Source of the DNA: Bacteroidales bacterium
GTDB lineage: Bacteria > Bacteroidota > Bacteroidia > Bacteroidales > VadinHA17
Reading direction: 5' to 3'
Assembly (NCBI GenBank): GCA_011620595.1
Contig: WOYX01000033.1
Span: 1-56,826 of the forward strand
Length of the DNA stretch: 56,826 nucleotides
The position numbers and the translations under genes were made by a program. A model generated the notes under the pieces. The model saw only the letters and a list, made by a program, of their open reading frames with translations, did no database searches and was not told the DNA's origin. This document shows positions 42,263 to 52,065 of the stretch, in pieces (positions within the stretch are counted from its first letter, which is position 1; each line of letters begins with the position of its first letter).

Positions 42263-43651
42263 TTAGAACCCGGCATTACGGGGAGTACGCGGGAAAGGTA
42301 TCACATCGCGGATATTAGACATACCGGTCATGAAGAGTATCAGGCGCTCGAAGCCCAGGCCGAATCCTGAGTGTGGCGCCGTGCCAAACTTCCTGGTGTC
42401 AAGATACCACCACAGATCCTTCAGCGGCAGTCCAAGCTCTTCAATCCTCCCGGTAAGCTTGTCCAGATCCTCCTCTCTCTGCGAACCGCCTATGATCTCG
42501 CCAATGCCGGGGAAGAGCACATCCATCGCTCTCACCGTCTTGCCGTCATCATTCTGTTTCATATAAAACGCCTTGATGCTCATCGGGTAGTCAGTGAGTA
42601 TCACCGGCCTTTTGAAGTGAGTCTCAACAAGGTAACGCTCATGTTCAGCCTGTAGGTCACGACCCCAGCCAACCGGGTACTCCCATTTGCGACTGGCCTT
42701 CTCAAGTATCTCTACCGCCTCGGTGTAGGTCAGTCTCATGTAGCTGTTGGCCAGCACGAACTCCAGCCTCTCTATCAGGGCGTTGTCTATCATCTTGTTG
42801 AGGAATTCGAGATCCTCCCTGCAGTTGTCAAGTGCGTACCTTATAAGGTATTTGGTAAAATCTTCCCCCAGGTCCATGTTGTCAGTGATATCCCAGAAGG
42901 CCATCTCCGGCTCTATCATCCAGAATTCGGCCAGGTGGCGCGGAGTGTTGGAATTCTCGGCACGGAAGGTGGGACCGAAGGTATATATCTCTCCCAGGGC
43001 CAGGGCTCCCAGCTCACCCTCAAGCTGGCCGGATACAGTCAGGTTGGTGGGTTTGCCGAAAAAGTCCCTCTCATAATCCACCTCCCCCTCCCTGGTACGG
43101 GGTATGTTCTCCAGGTCGAGGGTGGTGACATGGAACATCTCGCCTGCCCCTTCGGCGTCACTGCCGGTGATAATCGGAGTGTGGAGGTAGTAAAAGCCCC
43201 TGTCGTTGAAGTACTTGTGGACGGCAAATGACATGGCGTGCCGTATGCGTATCACTGCCCCGAAAGTGTTGGTGCGAAATCGCAGGTGCGCTATCTCGCG
43301 CAGGAACTCCATTGAATGGCCCTTCTTCTGAAGCGGGTATGTCTCCGGATCACACTTGCCATGCAGGGTGACCTCCGAGGCGGTGATCTCCACGCTCTGA
43401 CCCTTGCCCTGTGAAGAGACAAGTGTACCGGTGACAGCCAGACTTGCCCCGGTGGTGATATCCCTGAGCAGGTCGGCGGGAAATGCATTTATGTCAATGA
43501 CAATCTGTATGTTGTTGATGGTTGAACCATCATTCAGCGCCACAAACGCCACATTCTTGATCTCTCGCTTGGTCCTGACCCAACCCTTGACAAGCACCTT
43601 CTCACCGGTAGCATGGCCGGCAAGCAACTCCTTTACTCTTTCCCTCTTCAT
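42263..43651 (-). CDS. asnS: Asparagine--tRNA ligase
   Basis: 462 residues from ATG 43651 (an ATG at 43660 is also possible). Class II synthetase charging tRNA-Asn. N-terminal OB-fold anticodon domain ([25 protein letters not shown]), then motif 2 [22 protein letters not shown] and motif 3 [17 protein letters not shown]. The AFWDI and EFWMIEPE stretches and the [12 protein letters not shown]-terminus separate it from aspartyl enzymes. First gene of a minus-strand run with rpoN and the PAP2-like gene. Confidence 0.96.
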   Translation of the reverse strand: MKRERVKELLAGHATGEKVLVKGWVRTKREIKNVAFVALNDGSTINNIQIVIDINAFPADLLRDITTGASLAVTGTLVSSQGKGQSVEITASEVTLHGKCDPETYPLQKKGHSMEFLREIAHLRFRTNTFGAVIRIRHAMSFAVHKYFNDRGFYYLHTPIITGSDAEGAGEMFHVTTLDLENIPRTREGEVDYERDFFGKPTNLTVSGQLEGELGALALGEIYTFGPTFRAENSNTPRHLAEFWMIEPEMAFWDITDNMDLGEDFTKYLIRYALDNCREDLEFLNKMIDNALIERLEFVLANSYMRLTYTEAVEILEKASRKWEYPVGWGRDLQAEHERYLVETHFKRPVILTDYPMSIKAFYMKQNDDGKTVRAMDVLFPGIGEIIGGSQREEDLDKLTGRIEELGLPLKDLWWYLDTRKFGTAPHSGFGLGFERLILFMTGMSNIRDVIPFPRTPRNAGF

Positions 43652-43675
43652 GAATACCATTATCCTATACACTCA

Positions 43676-43683
43676 CAAAAATA
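43676..43683 (-). promoter_or_regulatory. Bacteroidetes -7 box (TATTTTTG) for asnS
   Basis: TATTTTTG on the minus strand, 25 bp before the ATG at 43651, matches TAnnTTTG. No clear -33 element. Confidence 0.5.
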
Positions 43684-43730
43684 GCATTTTGTTGATCTTT
43701 GCAGAATGAAGAGTTGACAAATGGCACTGT

Positions 43731-43744
43731 TTTTGTGCACAAAA
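43731..43744. promoter_or_regulatory. 14-bp perfect palindrome TTTTGTGCACAAAA
   Basis: A perfect palindrome in the divergent asnS / universal stress protein gap, 105 bp before the stress gene. It is the right size for a dimeric repressor site. No regulator in the window can be linked to it. Confidence 0.4.
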
Positions 43745-43848
43745 GCAATTTTTCACCATCCACGTCCGTTTTTCTACGGATATACTGCTATTTGATTAAT
43801 CATGTAAAAGAGGTAATTTTACTTCTGATAACGGTAAATGCTAACATT

Positions 43849-44691
43849 ATGGAAGTCGACAGCAAGATAATTGTAGTGCCATGGGATTTCACTCCGGTGA
43901 CGGATTATGCATTGCAGCATGCCATCAAGATATCACGTATGACACACAATGATATCTGCCTTCTGCACATTGTGGAAAAGATAACCACCGAGGGGGGTAT
44001 CAAGGCTAAACAGGCTGCCATGAATATCAAGGGCAACGAGGTGGAGCGTCAGTACGGTGTCAAGGTGAAAACGCACGTCCAGCGTGGCACCATCTTCAAA
44101 CAGATCCCTGAATTTGCCAACGACCGCGGAGCTTCGCTGGTGGTGATGGGAACACACGGCATGAGCGGCATGCAGAAGATCACCGGCAGCTGGGCGCTGA
44201 AAGTAATAGCCAAGTCTAAGGTTCCCTACATAGTGGTACAGGCACCGCCTGACGACCAGGAGCGGTATCACAATATCGTATGCCCCATCGACTGGAGGGC
44301 AGAGGAGAAGGAGAAGCTCTCCATGGCTATCTTCATGGGAAAATACTTTGACTCGAAGATCCACATCCTGAAAACCACCCGCAAGGATGAGTCGCTGGCC
44401 AAGAAAGCCAACCTGAACCTCAACTATGCAGTGAGGATGCTCATTCAGAATAATATAGAATATGATATCAAGGAGGTGCCCTCTGACAAGCTGGCCGAAA
44501 GGACCCTGGAGGCCGCCAACGAGATGAAGGCTGACCTGATCCTGATAATGACCACCAAGGATATCACCTTTGCAGATTACGTCATAGGTGCGAAGGAGCA
44601 GGAGATCATTGCCAACAGCTCTAAAATACCTGTCTGCTGCGTGAACCCGACATCAGCCTTCGCCAACCTCGGGCAGTTCATGTACGGGTAG
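43849..44691 (+). CDS. Universal stress protein, tandem UspA domains
   Basis: 280 residues from ATG 43849. Two UspA Rossmann domains in tandem (about 1-145 and 150-280). The first keeps the ATP-binding G2xG9xG(S) motif in MGTHGMSGMQKITGSWALKVI, with IVVPWDFTPVTDYALQHAIKIS at its start. The second (YHNIVCPIDWRAEEKEKLSMAIFMGKYF) has lost the glycine motif. Typical of stress or energy-state sensors; partner unknown. The frame is open to 43699 but that part is not Usp-like. It ends 8 bp before the heptamer repeat block. Confidence 0.9.
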   Translation: MEVDSKIIVVPWDFTPVTDYALQHAIKISRMTHNDICLLHIVEKITTEGGIKAKQAAMNIKGNEVERQYGVKVKTHVQRGTIFKQIPEFANDRGASLVVMGTHGMSGMQKITGSWALKVIAKSKVPYIVVQAPPDDQERYHNIVCPIDWRAEEKEKLSMAIFMGKYFDSKIHILKTTRKDESLAKKANLNLNYAVRMLIQNNIEYDIKEVPSDKLAERTLEAANEMKADLILIMTTKDITFADYVIGAKEQEIIANSSKIPVCCVNPTSAFANLGQFMYG

Positions 44692-44696
44692 GATTT

Positions 44697-44858
44697 TTGA
44701 TTTGCGATTTGCGATTTGCGATTTGCGATTCAGGGATCAATTATCTGATTAACTGTACCATTCGCAATTCGGAAATCGCAATTCGACAATTCAATTCGGA
44801 AATCGCAATTCGACAATTCAATTCGCAATTCGCAAATCGCAATTCGCAAATCGACAAT
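44697..44858. repeat. Heptamer repeat block with inverted halves (GATTTGC / GCAAATC)
   Basis: GATTTGC is repeated about four times at 44699-44730, and its reverse complement family (GCAAATC, GCAATTC) fills 44761-44858. Within the second part a 27-bp unit starting CAATTCGGAAATCGC is exactly duplicated (44765-44791 and 44792-44818). The two halves could pair as a long hairpin. The block ends 5 bp before the start of the GldA-like gene. Confidence 0.85.
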
Positions 44859-44863
44859 TCTCA

Positions 44864-45574
44864 ATGTCCATCGTTGTCAGTAACATCACGAAACACTACG
44901 GCTCCCAGAAAGCCCTTGATGACGTCTCCTTTGCCATCCCCGCAGGTGAGATAGTCGGTTTTATAGGCCCCAACGGTGCCGGCAAGTCAACCATGATGAA
45001 GATCATCACCGGGTTTTTTCGTGCCGATGCGGGAAGTGTGACTGTATGCGGACTACCGGCAGGGCCGGAGGCCACGGAGATGAAGAAGCTCATAGGCTAC
45101 CTGCCTGAGAACAATCCTCTCTACCTCGACATGTACGTCAGGGAATACCTCGGGTATGTTGCTGACATTTACCGGCTCGGCGGCAGGGCGAGGAGTGCCG
45201 TCGACTCGGTAATTGAACGCACGGGACTGACCCCGGAGCAGGGGAAGAAGATCGGGGCCCTCTCCAGGGGCTACCGGCAGCGGGTGGGACTGGCGCAGGC
45301 GCTGATACACGACCCGCAGGTGCTGATCCTCGACGAGGCCACCACCGGCCTCGACCCCAACCAGATAGTGGAGATCCGCAGCCTCATCTCCGAAGCCGGG
45401 AGGAAGAAGACCGTTATGCTCTCAACCCATATCATGCAGGAGGTGGAGGCCATCTGCAACCGCGTCATCATTATTGACCACGGCCGCATCGTTGCCGACG
45501 GACCCATTGAAGAAATATCTTCCCTCGCCGGCGCCCGCCTCGAGGAGACCTTCCGCCAGCTTACCGGGAAATAA
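44864..45574 (+). CDS. GldA-like ABC transporter ATP-binding protein
   Basis: 236 residues. Complete ABC ATPase: IVGFIGPNGAGKSTMMKIITGF (Walker A), LPENNPLYLDMYVREYLGYVADIYRL, signature LSRGYRQRVGLAQALIHDP, Walker B LILDEATTGLDPNQI, and switch His in LSTHIMQEVEAI. The wording is closest to GldA, the ATPase of the GldAFG exporter in gliding Flavobacteria. That protein is about 300 residues; here the region after DGPIEEISS jumps directly to LEETFRQLTGK, so about 60 residues look missing. No GldF/GldG-like permease lies beside it. The long repeat just upstream would be in its mRNA leader or block reading from the stress gene. Confidence 0.8.
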   Translation: MSIVVSNITKHYGSQKALDDVSFAIPAGEIVGFIGPNGAGKSTMMKIITGFFRADAGSVTVCGLPAGPEATEMKKLIGYLPENNPLYLDMYVREYLGYVADIYRLGGRARSAVDSVIERTGLTPEQGKKIGALSRGYRQRVGLAQALIHDPQVLILDEATTGLDPNQIVEIRSLISEAGRKKTVMLSTHIMQEVEAICNRVIIIDHGRIVADGPIEEISSLAGARLEETFRQLTGK

Positions 45575-45701
45575 TCCTGCCTTCAGCATCTTTGCCCGCT
45601 GATTAAATTCAACATTTTGGTTGACTGTTGTCACCGATGATCACAGCTTTCTTTCAATTGCCTGTCCATGCTGATTGGAACTCCGGACAATACACAGAAG
45701 A

Positions 45702-45736
45702 CGCAAACCGCAAATCGCAAACCGCAAATCGCAAAT
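45702..45736. repeat. Heptamer repeats (CGCAAAC CGCAAAT)
   Basis: A tandem series built from GCAAACC and GCAAATC, the same heptamer family as the block before the GldA-like gene. It lies directly upstream of the metK promoter box. The rest of the 299-bp gap 45575-45873 holds the metK promoter and SAM-II-like leader; 45575-45690 shows nothing else. Confidence 0.8.
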
Positions 45737-45741
45737 TTTAT

Positions 45742-45749
45742 TATCTTTG
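45742..45749 (+). promoter_or_regulatory. Bacteroidetes -7 box (TATCTTTG) for metK
   Basis: TATCTTTG matches TAnnTTTG. The predicted start, about 45755, falls just before the SAM-II-like aptamer, so the aptamer would be at the very 5' end of the mRNA. No TTTG -33 element at the usual distance; the region is filled with the heptamer repeat. Confidence 0.6.
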
Positions 45750-45759
45750 TGCCGTTATC

Positions 45760-45815
45760 GACGGTGGACAGATTTGCGCTGATTGCAACCACGGAAAAAA
45801 ATGCTAAAACGGTAT
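45760..45815 (+). ncRNA. SAM-II-like riboswitch in the metK leader
   Basis: The leader fits the SAM-II pseudoknot pattern as I remember it. P1 5' strand GGTGG (45763-45767) is followed by the conserved GATTTG (45771-45776), a short loop, TGCAACCACG (P1 3' strand CCAC at 45789-45792), an A-rich loop and finally GCTAAAACGG (45803-45812). SAM-II normally binds S-adenosylmethionine and represses Met/SAM genes, usually by hiding the ribosome-binding site. Here the metK ATG is 60 nt further on, so the control step may be different. Gene context (metK) and the promoter box just upstream agree. Confidence 0.7.
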
Positions 45816-45873
45816 CCAACCGCTGCTTTTCAACAATCCGTCCCTGCCTTTGTTAAACTTAAAAAATTAACAA

Positions 45874-47133
45874 ATGAGCTATCTATTTACTTCTGAATCC
45901 GTTTCTGAAGGCCACCCTGACAAGGTAGCCGACCAGATCTCGGACGCACTTCTTGACAACTTTCTGGCATGGGACCCCGAATCAAAGGTGGCATGCGAAA
46001 CCCTCGTCACCACCGGACAGGTGGTGGTGGCAGGCGAGGTCAGGACAAAAACCTATATCGACGTGCAGACAATAATCCGCGAGGTCATCAACAAAATCGG
46101 CTACACGAAGGCCGAATACATGTTCGACGGCAACTCGTGCGGCGTCTTCTCTGCCATCCATGAACAGTCGCCCGACATCAACCAGGGCGTCGTCCGCCAG
46201 AAGAAGGAGGACCAGGGCGCAGGCGACCAGGGGATGATGTTCGGTTACGCAGTTAATGAGACCGACAACTACCTCCCCCTCTCACTCGACATAGCCCACG
46301 AGCTTGTCTACCAGCTCGCCGGGATACGCCGTGAGGGAAAGGTGATGAAATACCTCAGGCCCGACTCCAAGTCGCAGGTAACCATTGAATACAATGATGA
46401 CGGCACACCGAAGAGAGTGCATACCATTGTGGTTTCAACACAGCATGACGACTTCGACAGGGATGAGAAGAAAATGCTGGAGACGATTAAAAAGGATGTG
46501 ATCAACATCCTCGTTCCCCGGGTGAAGTCACAACTGGGCAAGGATTTACAAAAGCTTTTTGATTCGAAGATTATTTACCATGTCAACCCGACGGGCAAGT
46601 TTGTCATCGGCGGGCCTCACGGCGACAGCGGACTGACGGGGCGCAAGATCATCGTCGACACCTACGGCGGCCGCGGTGCCCACGGCGGCGGCGCCTTCTC
46701 GGGCAAGGACCCCTCGAAGGTAGACCGCTCAGCAGCATACGCCGCCAGACACATAGCCAAGAACATGGTCGCCGCCGGAGTCGCACGCGAGATGCTGGTG
46801 CAGGTATCATACGCCATTGGCGTGGCACAGCCGGTAGGAATATATGTTAACACCTTCGGCACCTCGAAGGTGAAACAGAGCGACGGTGAGATTGCCGAAA
46901 TGATAGGTAAGATGTTCGATCTTCGCCCTGCAATGATAGAGAAGGAGTACGGTCTCCGCAAGCCCATATACCTTGAGACAGCTGCCTACGGTCATATGGG
47001 CCGCACACCCGTCACCGTGGAGAAGACCTTCAGGTCATTCAACGAGAAGCCTGACAAGACCCTGAAGGTCACCCTCTTCAAGTGGGAGGAGCTCAACAGG
47101 GTGGTCGCCATAAAAAAGGCTTTCGGCCTTTAG
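45874..47133 (+). CDS. metK: S-adenosylmethionine synthetase
   Basis: 419 residues, the longer Bacteroidetes form. Makes SAM from methionine and ATP. Motifs: [25 protein letters not shown] at the start, [32 protein letters not shown] and [22 protein letters not shown] (ATP/metal site), all intact. It is preceded by a SAM-II-like leader, so product feedback is likely. Convergent with metF, with a 45-bp tandem repeat between them. Confidence 0.98.
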   Translation: MSYLFTSESVSEGHPDKVADQISDALLDNFLAWDPESKVACETLVTTGQVVVAGEVRTKTYIDVQTIIREVINKIGYTKAEYMFDGNSCGVFSAIHEQSPDINQGVVRQKKEDQGAGDQGMMFGYAVNETDNYLPLSLDIAHELVYQLAGIRREGKVMKYLRPDSKSQVTIEYNDDGTPKRVHTIVVSTQHDDFDRDEKKMLETIKKDVINILVPRVKSQLGKDLQKLFDSKIIYHVNPTGKFVIGGPHGDSGLTGRKIIVDTYGGRGAHGGGAFSGKDPSKVDRSAAYAARHIAKNMVAAGVAREMLVQVSYAIGVAQPVGIYVNTFGTSKVKQSDGEIAEMIGKMFDLRPAMIEKEYGLRKPIYLETAAYGHMGRTPVTVEKTFRSFNEKPDKTLKVTLFKWEELNRVVAIKKAFGL

Positions 47134-47138
47134 TTGGA

Positions 47139-47262
47139 GATATCAACAACCCGCACCGGGCTGGTCACCAGCCTCTGATTCAAGATATCAACAACCCGCA
47201 CCGGGCTGGTCACCAGTCTCTGAGATGATGTTTTGATTATATGCAACACGCTGGATGCCAGT
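47139..47262. repeat. 45-bp tandem repeat with internal hairpins between metK and metF
   Basis: Units begin at 47139 (GATATCAACAACCCGCACCG), 47184 (nearly identical, 45 bp later) and a degenerate third near 47237. Each contains a palindrome, CTGGTCACCAG in the first two and CTGGATGCCAG in the third. The array fills the gap between the convergent stops, where it might act on both mRNA ends. Confidence 0.85.
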
Positions 47263-47264
47263 CT

Positions 47265-48227
47265 CTAGAATGAGGCCTTGACAATACGGGCAACGTTATC
47301 CGATCTGCCGAGGGTATAGTAATGTATCCCCGGCACTTCGTTTTTAAGGAGGTCGCGGCTCTGCTCCGCCGCCCACTCTATCCCTACCTCCCTCGCCTCC
47401 TCATCGGTGCGGCATTTTGAGAGCTCATGCACCAGCTCCTCGGGCATGTCAATGTGAAACGTCTGCGGCAGCAGGTTCACATCCGTCATTGCCGTGACCG
47501 GCTTTATACCGGGTATCAGGGGCACCGTCACCCCCATGGCACGGAGAGCGTCACGGAAGGCATAGAATTTGGCGTTATCAAAAAACATCTGGGTGACAAT
47601 ATAACTTGCCCCCGCATCAACCTTGCGCTTCAGGTTGATCATATCGCTCTTCATGTTCGGTGCCTCGAAATGCTTCTCTGGATAGCCGGCCACGCCGATG
47701 CAGAATGATGTTGCAGCAGTGTTCTTCAGCTCCGGGTCAAGATAGTGTCCGCGGTTCATGTCAGTGATCTGCTGTACCAGCTCATTGGTGTTCCTGTGTC
47801 CTCCGGGGTCCGGGATAAAGACACGGCTGCCCCTGGGAGGATCTCCGCGAAGGGCCAGCACATCGTTGATACCCAGAAAGTTCATCTCTATCAGTGCATT
47901 CTCGGTCTCCTCCTTTGAGAAGCCGCCGCAGAGGATGTGCGGCACCACGTTCACATTGTACTTGTACTTCACCGCGGCGGCAAGGGCGATGGTGCCGGGC
48001 CGCTTGCGCGTCGTGCGCTTCTCGAGCAGCCCGTCGGGCCTCTCCGTCAGCACCACCTCGTTGCGGTGGGAGGTGAAGTTGATATATGCCGGTGAATATT
48101 CAAGCAGCCCTTCTATGGTGTGATAGATACGCTCAATGCTGTGACCCTTAAGCGGCGGCAACAGCTCAAAAGTGAAAAGCGGCCTCTTCGAGCCGTTAAT
48201 AAGATCAATAACAGTAGCCCCGTTCAT
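47265..48227 (-). CDS. metF: Methylenetetrahydrofolate reductase
   Basis: 320 residues. FAD-dependent TIM barrel that reduces methylene-THF to methyl-THF, the methyl donor for MetH. Motifs: FTFELLPPLKG near residue 18 (substrate/catalytic Glu region), the TSHRNE stretch, HILCGGFSKEETENAL, NDVLALRGDPPRG and DAGASYIVTQMFFDN. It lies 108 bp downstream of metH on the same strand, a natural pair. Convergent with metK. Confidence 0.96.
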   Translation of the reverse strand: MNGATVIDLINGSKRPLFTFELLPPLKGHSIERIYHTIEGLLEYSPAYINFTSHRNEVVLTERPDGLLEKRTTRKRPGTIALAAAVKYKYNVNVVPHILCGGFSKEETENALIEMNFLGINDVLALRGDPPRGSRVFIPDPGGHRNTNELVQQITDMNRGHYLDPELKNTAATSFCIGVAGYPEKHFEAPNMKSDMINLKRKVDAGASYIVTQMFFDNAKFYAFRDALRAMGVTVPLIPGIKPVTAMTDVNLLPQTFHIDMPEELVHELSKCRTDEEAREVGIEWAAEQSRDLLKNEVPGIHYYTLGRSDNVARIVKASF

Positions 48228-48335
48228 CTGTGAAATAATTGATTTATAAGGTCAGATGCAACCGCACATGATTGAAACCTGATTGGATCCATTTTTTATG
48301 ATATGTGTCAATAAGGTGGGTTTTTTATGACATTT

Positions 48336-51300
48336 TTAAAGATTCGGCGCCAGCCATCTTGCAGCCTCCTCAACGGTCATCCCGCACCGTGCCGCATAAT
48401 CCTCAAGCTGGTCCCTTCCTATTGTGCCCACGTTGAAATATGACGATTCCGGTGATGCAAAAATGTAACCGCAAACCGAAGAGACGGGCACCATCACGTA
48501 ACTCTCCGTAAGGGTGACGCCAATCGTCTCCGGCGCCCTGAGAAGGTCAAAGATCACCTGTTTACCCGTATGGTCAGGGCATGCGGGATAGCCTGGCGCA
48601 GGCCTGATGCCCTGGTATTTCACCTTGAACATCTCCGCCGCCGTAAGCGTCTCTCCGGCAGCATAACCCCAGTGGTTCACTCGTATCTCGCGGTGCAGCC
48701 ACTCGGCGGCAGCCTCGGCAAAACGGTCGGCAAGGATCCGGAACATAATAGTGTTATAATCGTCACCGGCTATTCCCTCAGGCAACTGTGCCACAGGTTT
48801 GACCGTCACCACAAACACCCCCGCATGATCTCCTTTTTCGGCCACGAAATCGGCAAGGCAGAGGTTATGCTGTCCCGCCTCCTTCTCCTCCTGGTTGCGC
48901 AAAAAGCGAAGCCACGCTTCGCCGGTGCCGCTGCCGGATCCAGATTCGCCGCTGCCGGATCCACCGCCTGACACGTTGCCGCCGCGCGATTTGCCGGATA
49001 TTGCGCCGCCGCCGGGTTCACCGGTGATCAGCCTGACATCGTCGCCGTGACGCTCCGCCGGGAAGATGCCCGACAGGGCCTCGGCAACCATCAGCTCCCC
49101 GTTAATGATCCTCTCAATCATCGTCAGGGCATCATCATACAACTTTTTAGCCTCGGCGCCCTTGACAGGGTCATGGAATATATCCGGATACTTGCCGTTG
49201 ATCTTCCACGCAAAGAAGAAGAATGTCCAGTCGATATACTCAGCAAGAGTCCTCAGGCTCACCGGCCCGGAGTTGATCACTCCCGGTTTAGCCGGGGCAG
49301 GCATGGGAGTCACAGTGCGCAACCCGTTCTCTCTTGCTGTCCTCAGCGATACCAGCCTCTTCTCCCTGCGTGATGCCTCATGGTCCCTGCGCAGTTTCTC
49401 GTACTTCTCCTTCAACGACACCCCCAGTGAGCCGTCCGCCGCAGCCAGTCCCGACATCACGGGCACAGCCCTCGATGCATCCTTCACGTAAACAGCACTG
49501 TATGAATAGACCGGTGCTATCCTGACTGCAGTATGTATCTCCGAGGTTGTTGCTCCACCGATCAGCAGGGGCGTCTTCATGCCTCTCTCCTCCATCAGCG
49601 ATGCGACATGCACCATCTCTTCGAGTGACGGGGTTATCAATCCCGAAAGCCCGATAAAGTCGACCTTCTCTTTTTCAGCCGTCTCCAGTATCTTCTCCGC
49701 CGGCACCATCACCCCGAGGTCTATCACCTCGTAGTTATTGCACGAGAGTATCACTCCCACAATGTTCTTTCCTATGTCATGCACGTCGCCCCTGACCGTT
49801 GCCAGCAGCACCTTGCCGGCCGATGATGCCTCGCCGCTCTTCGTCTCCGCCTCTATGTAGGGCGTCAGCCGTGCCACGGCCTTCTTCATCACCCTGGCGC
49901 TCTTGACCACCTGCGGCAGGAACATGCGCCCCGACCCGAACAGGTCACCCACCTCGTTCATGCCGTCCATCAGCGGACCCTCTATCACCCTCAGCGCCCT
50001 CTCGTACTGCGGGCGCGCCTCCTCAATATCATCCTCGATGAAAGTGTCAATGCCGTTTACCAGCGCATACTTTATGCGGCTCACCACATCAGCTTCCCTC
50101 CACTCGAGTCGTTTCGTGCTCTCCTCCTGTTTCTTCTCCTTCATTCCCGAGGCATACTGCAGCAGCCTCTCTGTGGCGTCCTTCCTGCGGTTTAGCACCA
50201 CATCCTCCGTCAGTTGCAACAGGTTAGGCTCTATGGAGGTATATACCTGCAGCAGGCCGGGGTTTACGATCCCCATGTCCATCCCTGCTTTGATGGCATG
50301 ATAGAGGAATACGGAGTGCATTGCCTCCCTCACCGGGTTATTACCCCGGAAGGAGAAGGATAGGTTGCTCACACCACCGCTCACCCTGGCATAAGGCAGA
50401 TTGGCCTTGATATATTCCGTACACCTTATGTAATCGACGGCGTAGTTGTTGTGCTCTTCAATGCCCGTGGCGATGGCCAGTATGTTTGGATCTATGAAGA
50501 TATCTTCCGGCGGGAAGCCGATCTCCTCCGTCAGCAGCCGGTATGACCTGACGGCCACCTCTTTTCTTCTCTCAAAGGTGTCTGCCTGTCCACGCTCGTC
50601 GAAGAGCATGACCACGGCAGCAGCACCGTAGCGCCGCACCAACCGTGCCTTCTTCAGGAAATCCTCTTCGCCCTCCTTCATGCTGATGGAGTTGACCACC
50701 GGTTTGCCCTGTATGCACTGCAGCCCGGCCTCTATCACCTCCCACTTCGAGGAGTCTACCATGATTGGCAACTTCGCTATGTCAGGCTCACTCATGACCA
50801 GGTTGATGAAGCGGGTCATTGCCGCTACACCGTCGATCATGGCGTCGTCCATGCATATGTCAATGATCTGCGCTCCGCCCTCCACCTGGTCGCGCGCCAC
50901 ATCAAGCGCAGCCTGGAAGTTACCCTCGCGTATCAGCCTTGCAAATTTTATGGAGCCGGCAACATTGGTACGTTCACCTATGTTGATGAAGTTGGTATCG
51001 GGGCGGATCACCAGCGGCTCCAGTCCCGCCAGCGCCGTTATGTGCCTCCTCTCCGGCACTGCCCGCGGCTTCTGCCCTGCGGCCAGCGAGGCTATCTCGC
51101 GTATATGGTCAGGAGTGGTGCCGCAGCAGCCGCCGATGATGTTCACCCAGCCGTTCTGCAGATAACTCTTGATGATGTTGCCCATATAATCAGGCGACTG
51201 GTCGTACTCCGCAAACTGGTTTGGCAGCCCGGCGTTGGGATGTGCCGAGACAAAGAAGGGTGCCTTTGCCGACATCTCCTCCACAAAGGGCCTGAGCTGC

Positions 51301-52043
51301 CCGGCTCCCAGGGCACAGTTGAGACCTATGCTCAGCAGCGGGTAGTGAGACATGGTAATGAGAAACGCCTCGAGGGTCTGTCCCGTCAGCGTGCGGCCGC
51401 TGGCATCGGTGATGGTGCCGGAGACCATGACGGGAATCTCAACCCCCTTCTCCTCCAGGACGCCGCTGATTGCAAACAGTGCCGCCTTGGCATTCAGCCC
51501 GTCAAACACCGTTTCCACCAGGATGATATCCACACCTCCGTCAATGAGCCCTCTCACCTGCTCCCCGTATGCTTCCGCCAGGTCAGCGAAGGTGACGGTG
51601 CGGACGCCGGGATCGTTAACGTCGGGCGACATTGAGGCAGTACGGTTGGTTGGCCCCACTGACCCTGCCACCCACACCTCCCTGCCTGTCCGGCCGGTAT
51701 ACTGCTCTGCAGCCTCACTCGCCACTGTGGCGGCAGCAACGTTTATGGCCTGAACACAATCCCCAATGCCATAGTCGGCCTGTGATATCCTGCTGGCGTT
51801 GAATGTATTGGTACTGATAATGTCAGCACCGGCCTCCAGGTATCCGAGATGAATGTTGCGTATGATGTCAGGCTGGGTGATGCTGAGCAGGTCGTTATTG
51901 CCCTTCAGCGGCTTAGGGTGCGACACAAACTGCTGACCGCGGTACTGCTCCTCGGTAAGCCGGTGACGCTGTATCATGGTGCCCATGGCCCCATCGAGGA
52001 CCAGAACCCTCTCAGCCAATACCTCTCTGACAGATCTTTTCAA
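48336..52043 (-). CDS. metH: Cobalamin-dependent methionine synthase
   Basis: 1235 residues. Moves a methyl group from methyl-THF to homocysteine through cobalamin. Domains in order: homocysteine-binding (1-320; zinc ligands Cys243, Cys306, Cys307 in GGCCG), pterin-binding (about 345-620; [15 protein letters not shown]), cap (about 640-730), cobalamin-binding (His755 in [19 protein letters not shown]), and SAM-binding activation domain (about 890-1235; [12 protein letters not shown]). In the activation domain, residues of about 1006-1044 are an atypical Gly/Ser stretch with a 21-bp direct repeat (48927-48963). The catalytic parts look complete. Upstream: a TTTC N19 TAGTTTTG promoter. Confidence 0.97.
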   Translation of the reverse strand: MKRSVREVLAERVLVLDGAMGTMIQRHRLTEEQYRGQQFVSHPKPLKGNNDLLSITQPDIIRNIHLGYLEAGADIISTNTFNASRISQADYGIGDCVQAINVAAATVASEAAEQYTGRTGREVWVAGSVGPTNRTASMSPDVNDPGVRTVTFADLAEAYGEQVRGLIDGGVDIILVETVFDGLNAKAALFAISGVLEEKGVEIPVMVSGTITDASGRTLTGQTLEAFLITMSHYPLLSIGLNCALGAGQLRPFVEEMSAKAPFFVSAHPNAGLPNQFAEYDQSPDYMGNIIKSYLQNGWVNIIGGCCGTTPDHIREIASLAAGQKPRAVPERRHITALAGLEPLVIRPDTNFINIGERTNVAGSIKFARLIREGNFQAALDVARDQVEGGAQIIDICMDDAMIDGVAAMTRFINLVMSEPDIAKLPIMVDSSKWEVIEAGLQCIQGKPVVNSISMKEGEEDFLKKARLVRRYGAAAVVMLFDERGQADTFERRKEVAVRSYRLLTEEIGFPPEDIFIDPNILAIATGIEEHNNYAVDYIRCTEYIKANLPYARVSGGVSNLSFSFRGNNPVREAMHSVFLYHAIKAGMDMGIVNPGLLQVYTSIEPNLLQLTEDVVLNRRKDATERLLQYASGMKEKKQEESTKRLEWREADVVSRIKYALVNGIDTFIEDDIEEARPQYERALRVIEGPLMDGMNEVGDLFGSGRMFLPQVVKSARVMKKAVARLTPYIEAETKSGEASSAGKVLLATVRGDVHDIGKNIVGVILSCNNYEVIDLGVMVPAEKILETAEKEKVDFIGLSGLITPSLEEMVHVASLMEERGMKTPLLIGGATTSEIHTAVRIAPVYSYSAVYVKDASRAVPVMSGLAAADGSLGVSLKEKYEKLRRDHEASRREKRLVSLRTARENGLRTVTPMPAPAKPGVINSGPVSLRTLAEYIDWTFFFFAWKINGKYPDIFHDPVKGAEAKKLYDDALTMIERIINGELMVAEALSGIFPAERHGDDVRLITGEPGGGAISGKSRGGNVSGGGSGSGESGSGSGTGEAWLRFLRNQEEKEAGQHNLCLADFVAEKGDHAGVFVVTVKPVAQLPEGIAGDDYNTIMFRILADRFAEAAAEWLHREIRVNHWGYAAGETLTAAEMFKVKYQGIRPAPGYPACPDHTGKQVIFDLLRAPETIGVTLTESYVMVPVSSVCGYIFASPESSYFNVGTIGRDQLEDYAARCGMTVEEAARWLAPNL
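48927..48963 (-). repeat. 21-bp-period direct repeat in metH
   Basis: GCCGCTGCCGGATCCA occurs at 48927-48942 and 48948-48963, a 21-bp period (seven codons), within the Gly/Ser insertion of the activation domain. It is an in-frame tandem expansion. Confidence 0.75.
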
Positions 52044-52065
52044 TGTCTGACGGTTTTTAGTTCCG

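Noticed and set aside
47115-47131. AAAGGC-GCCTTT hairpin at the end of metK as a terminator
   Set aside because: It is inside the coding sequence and has no T-tract after it.
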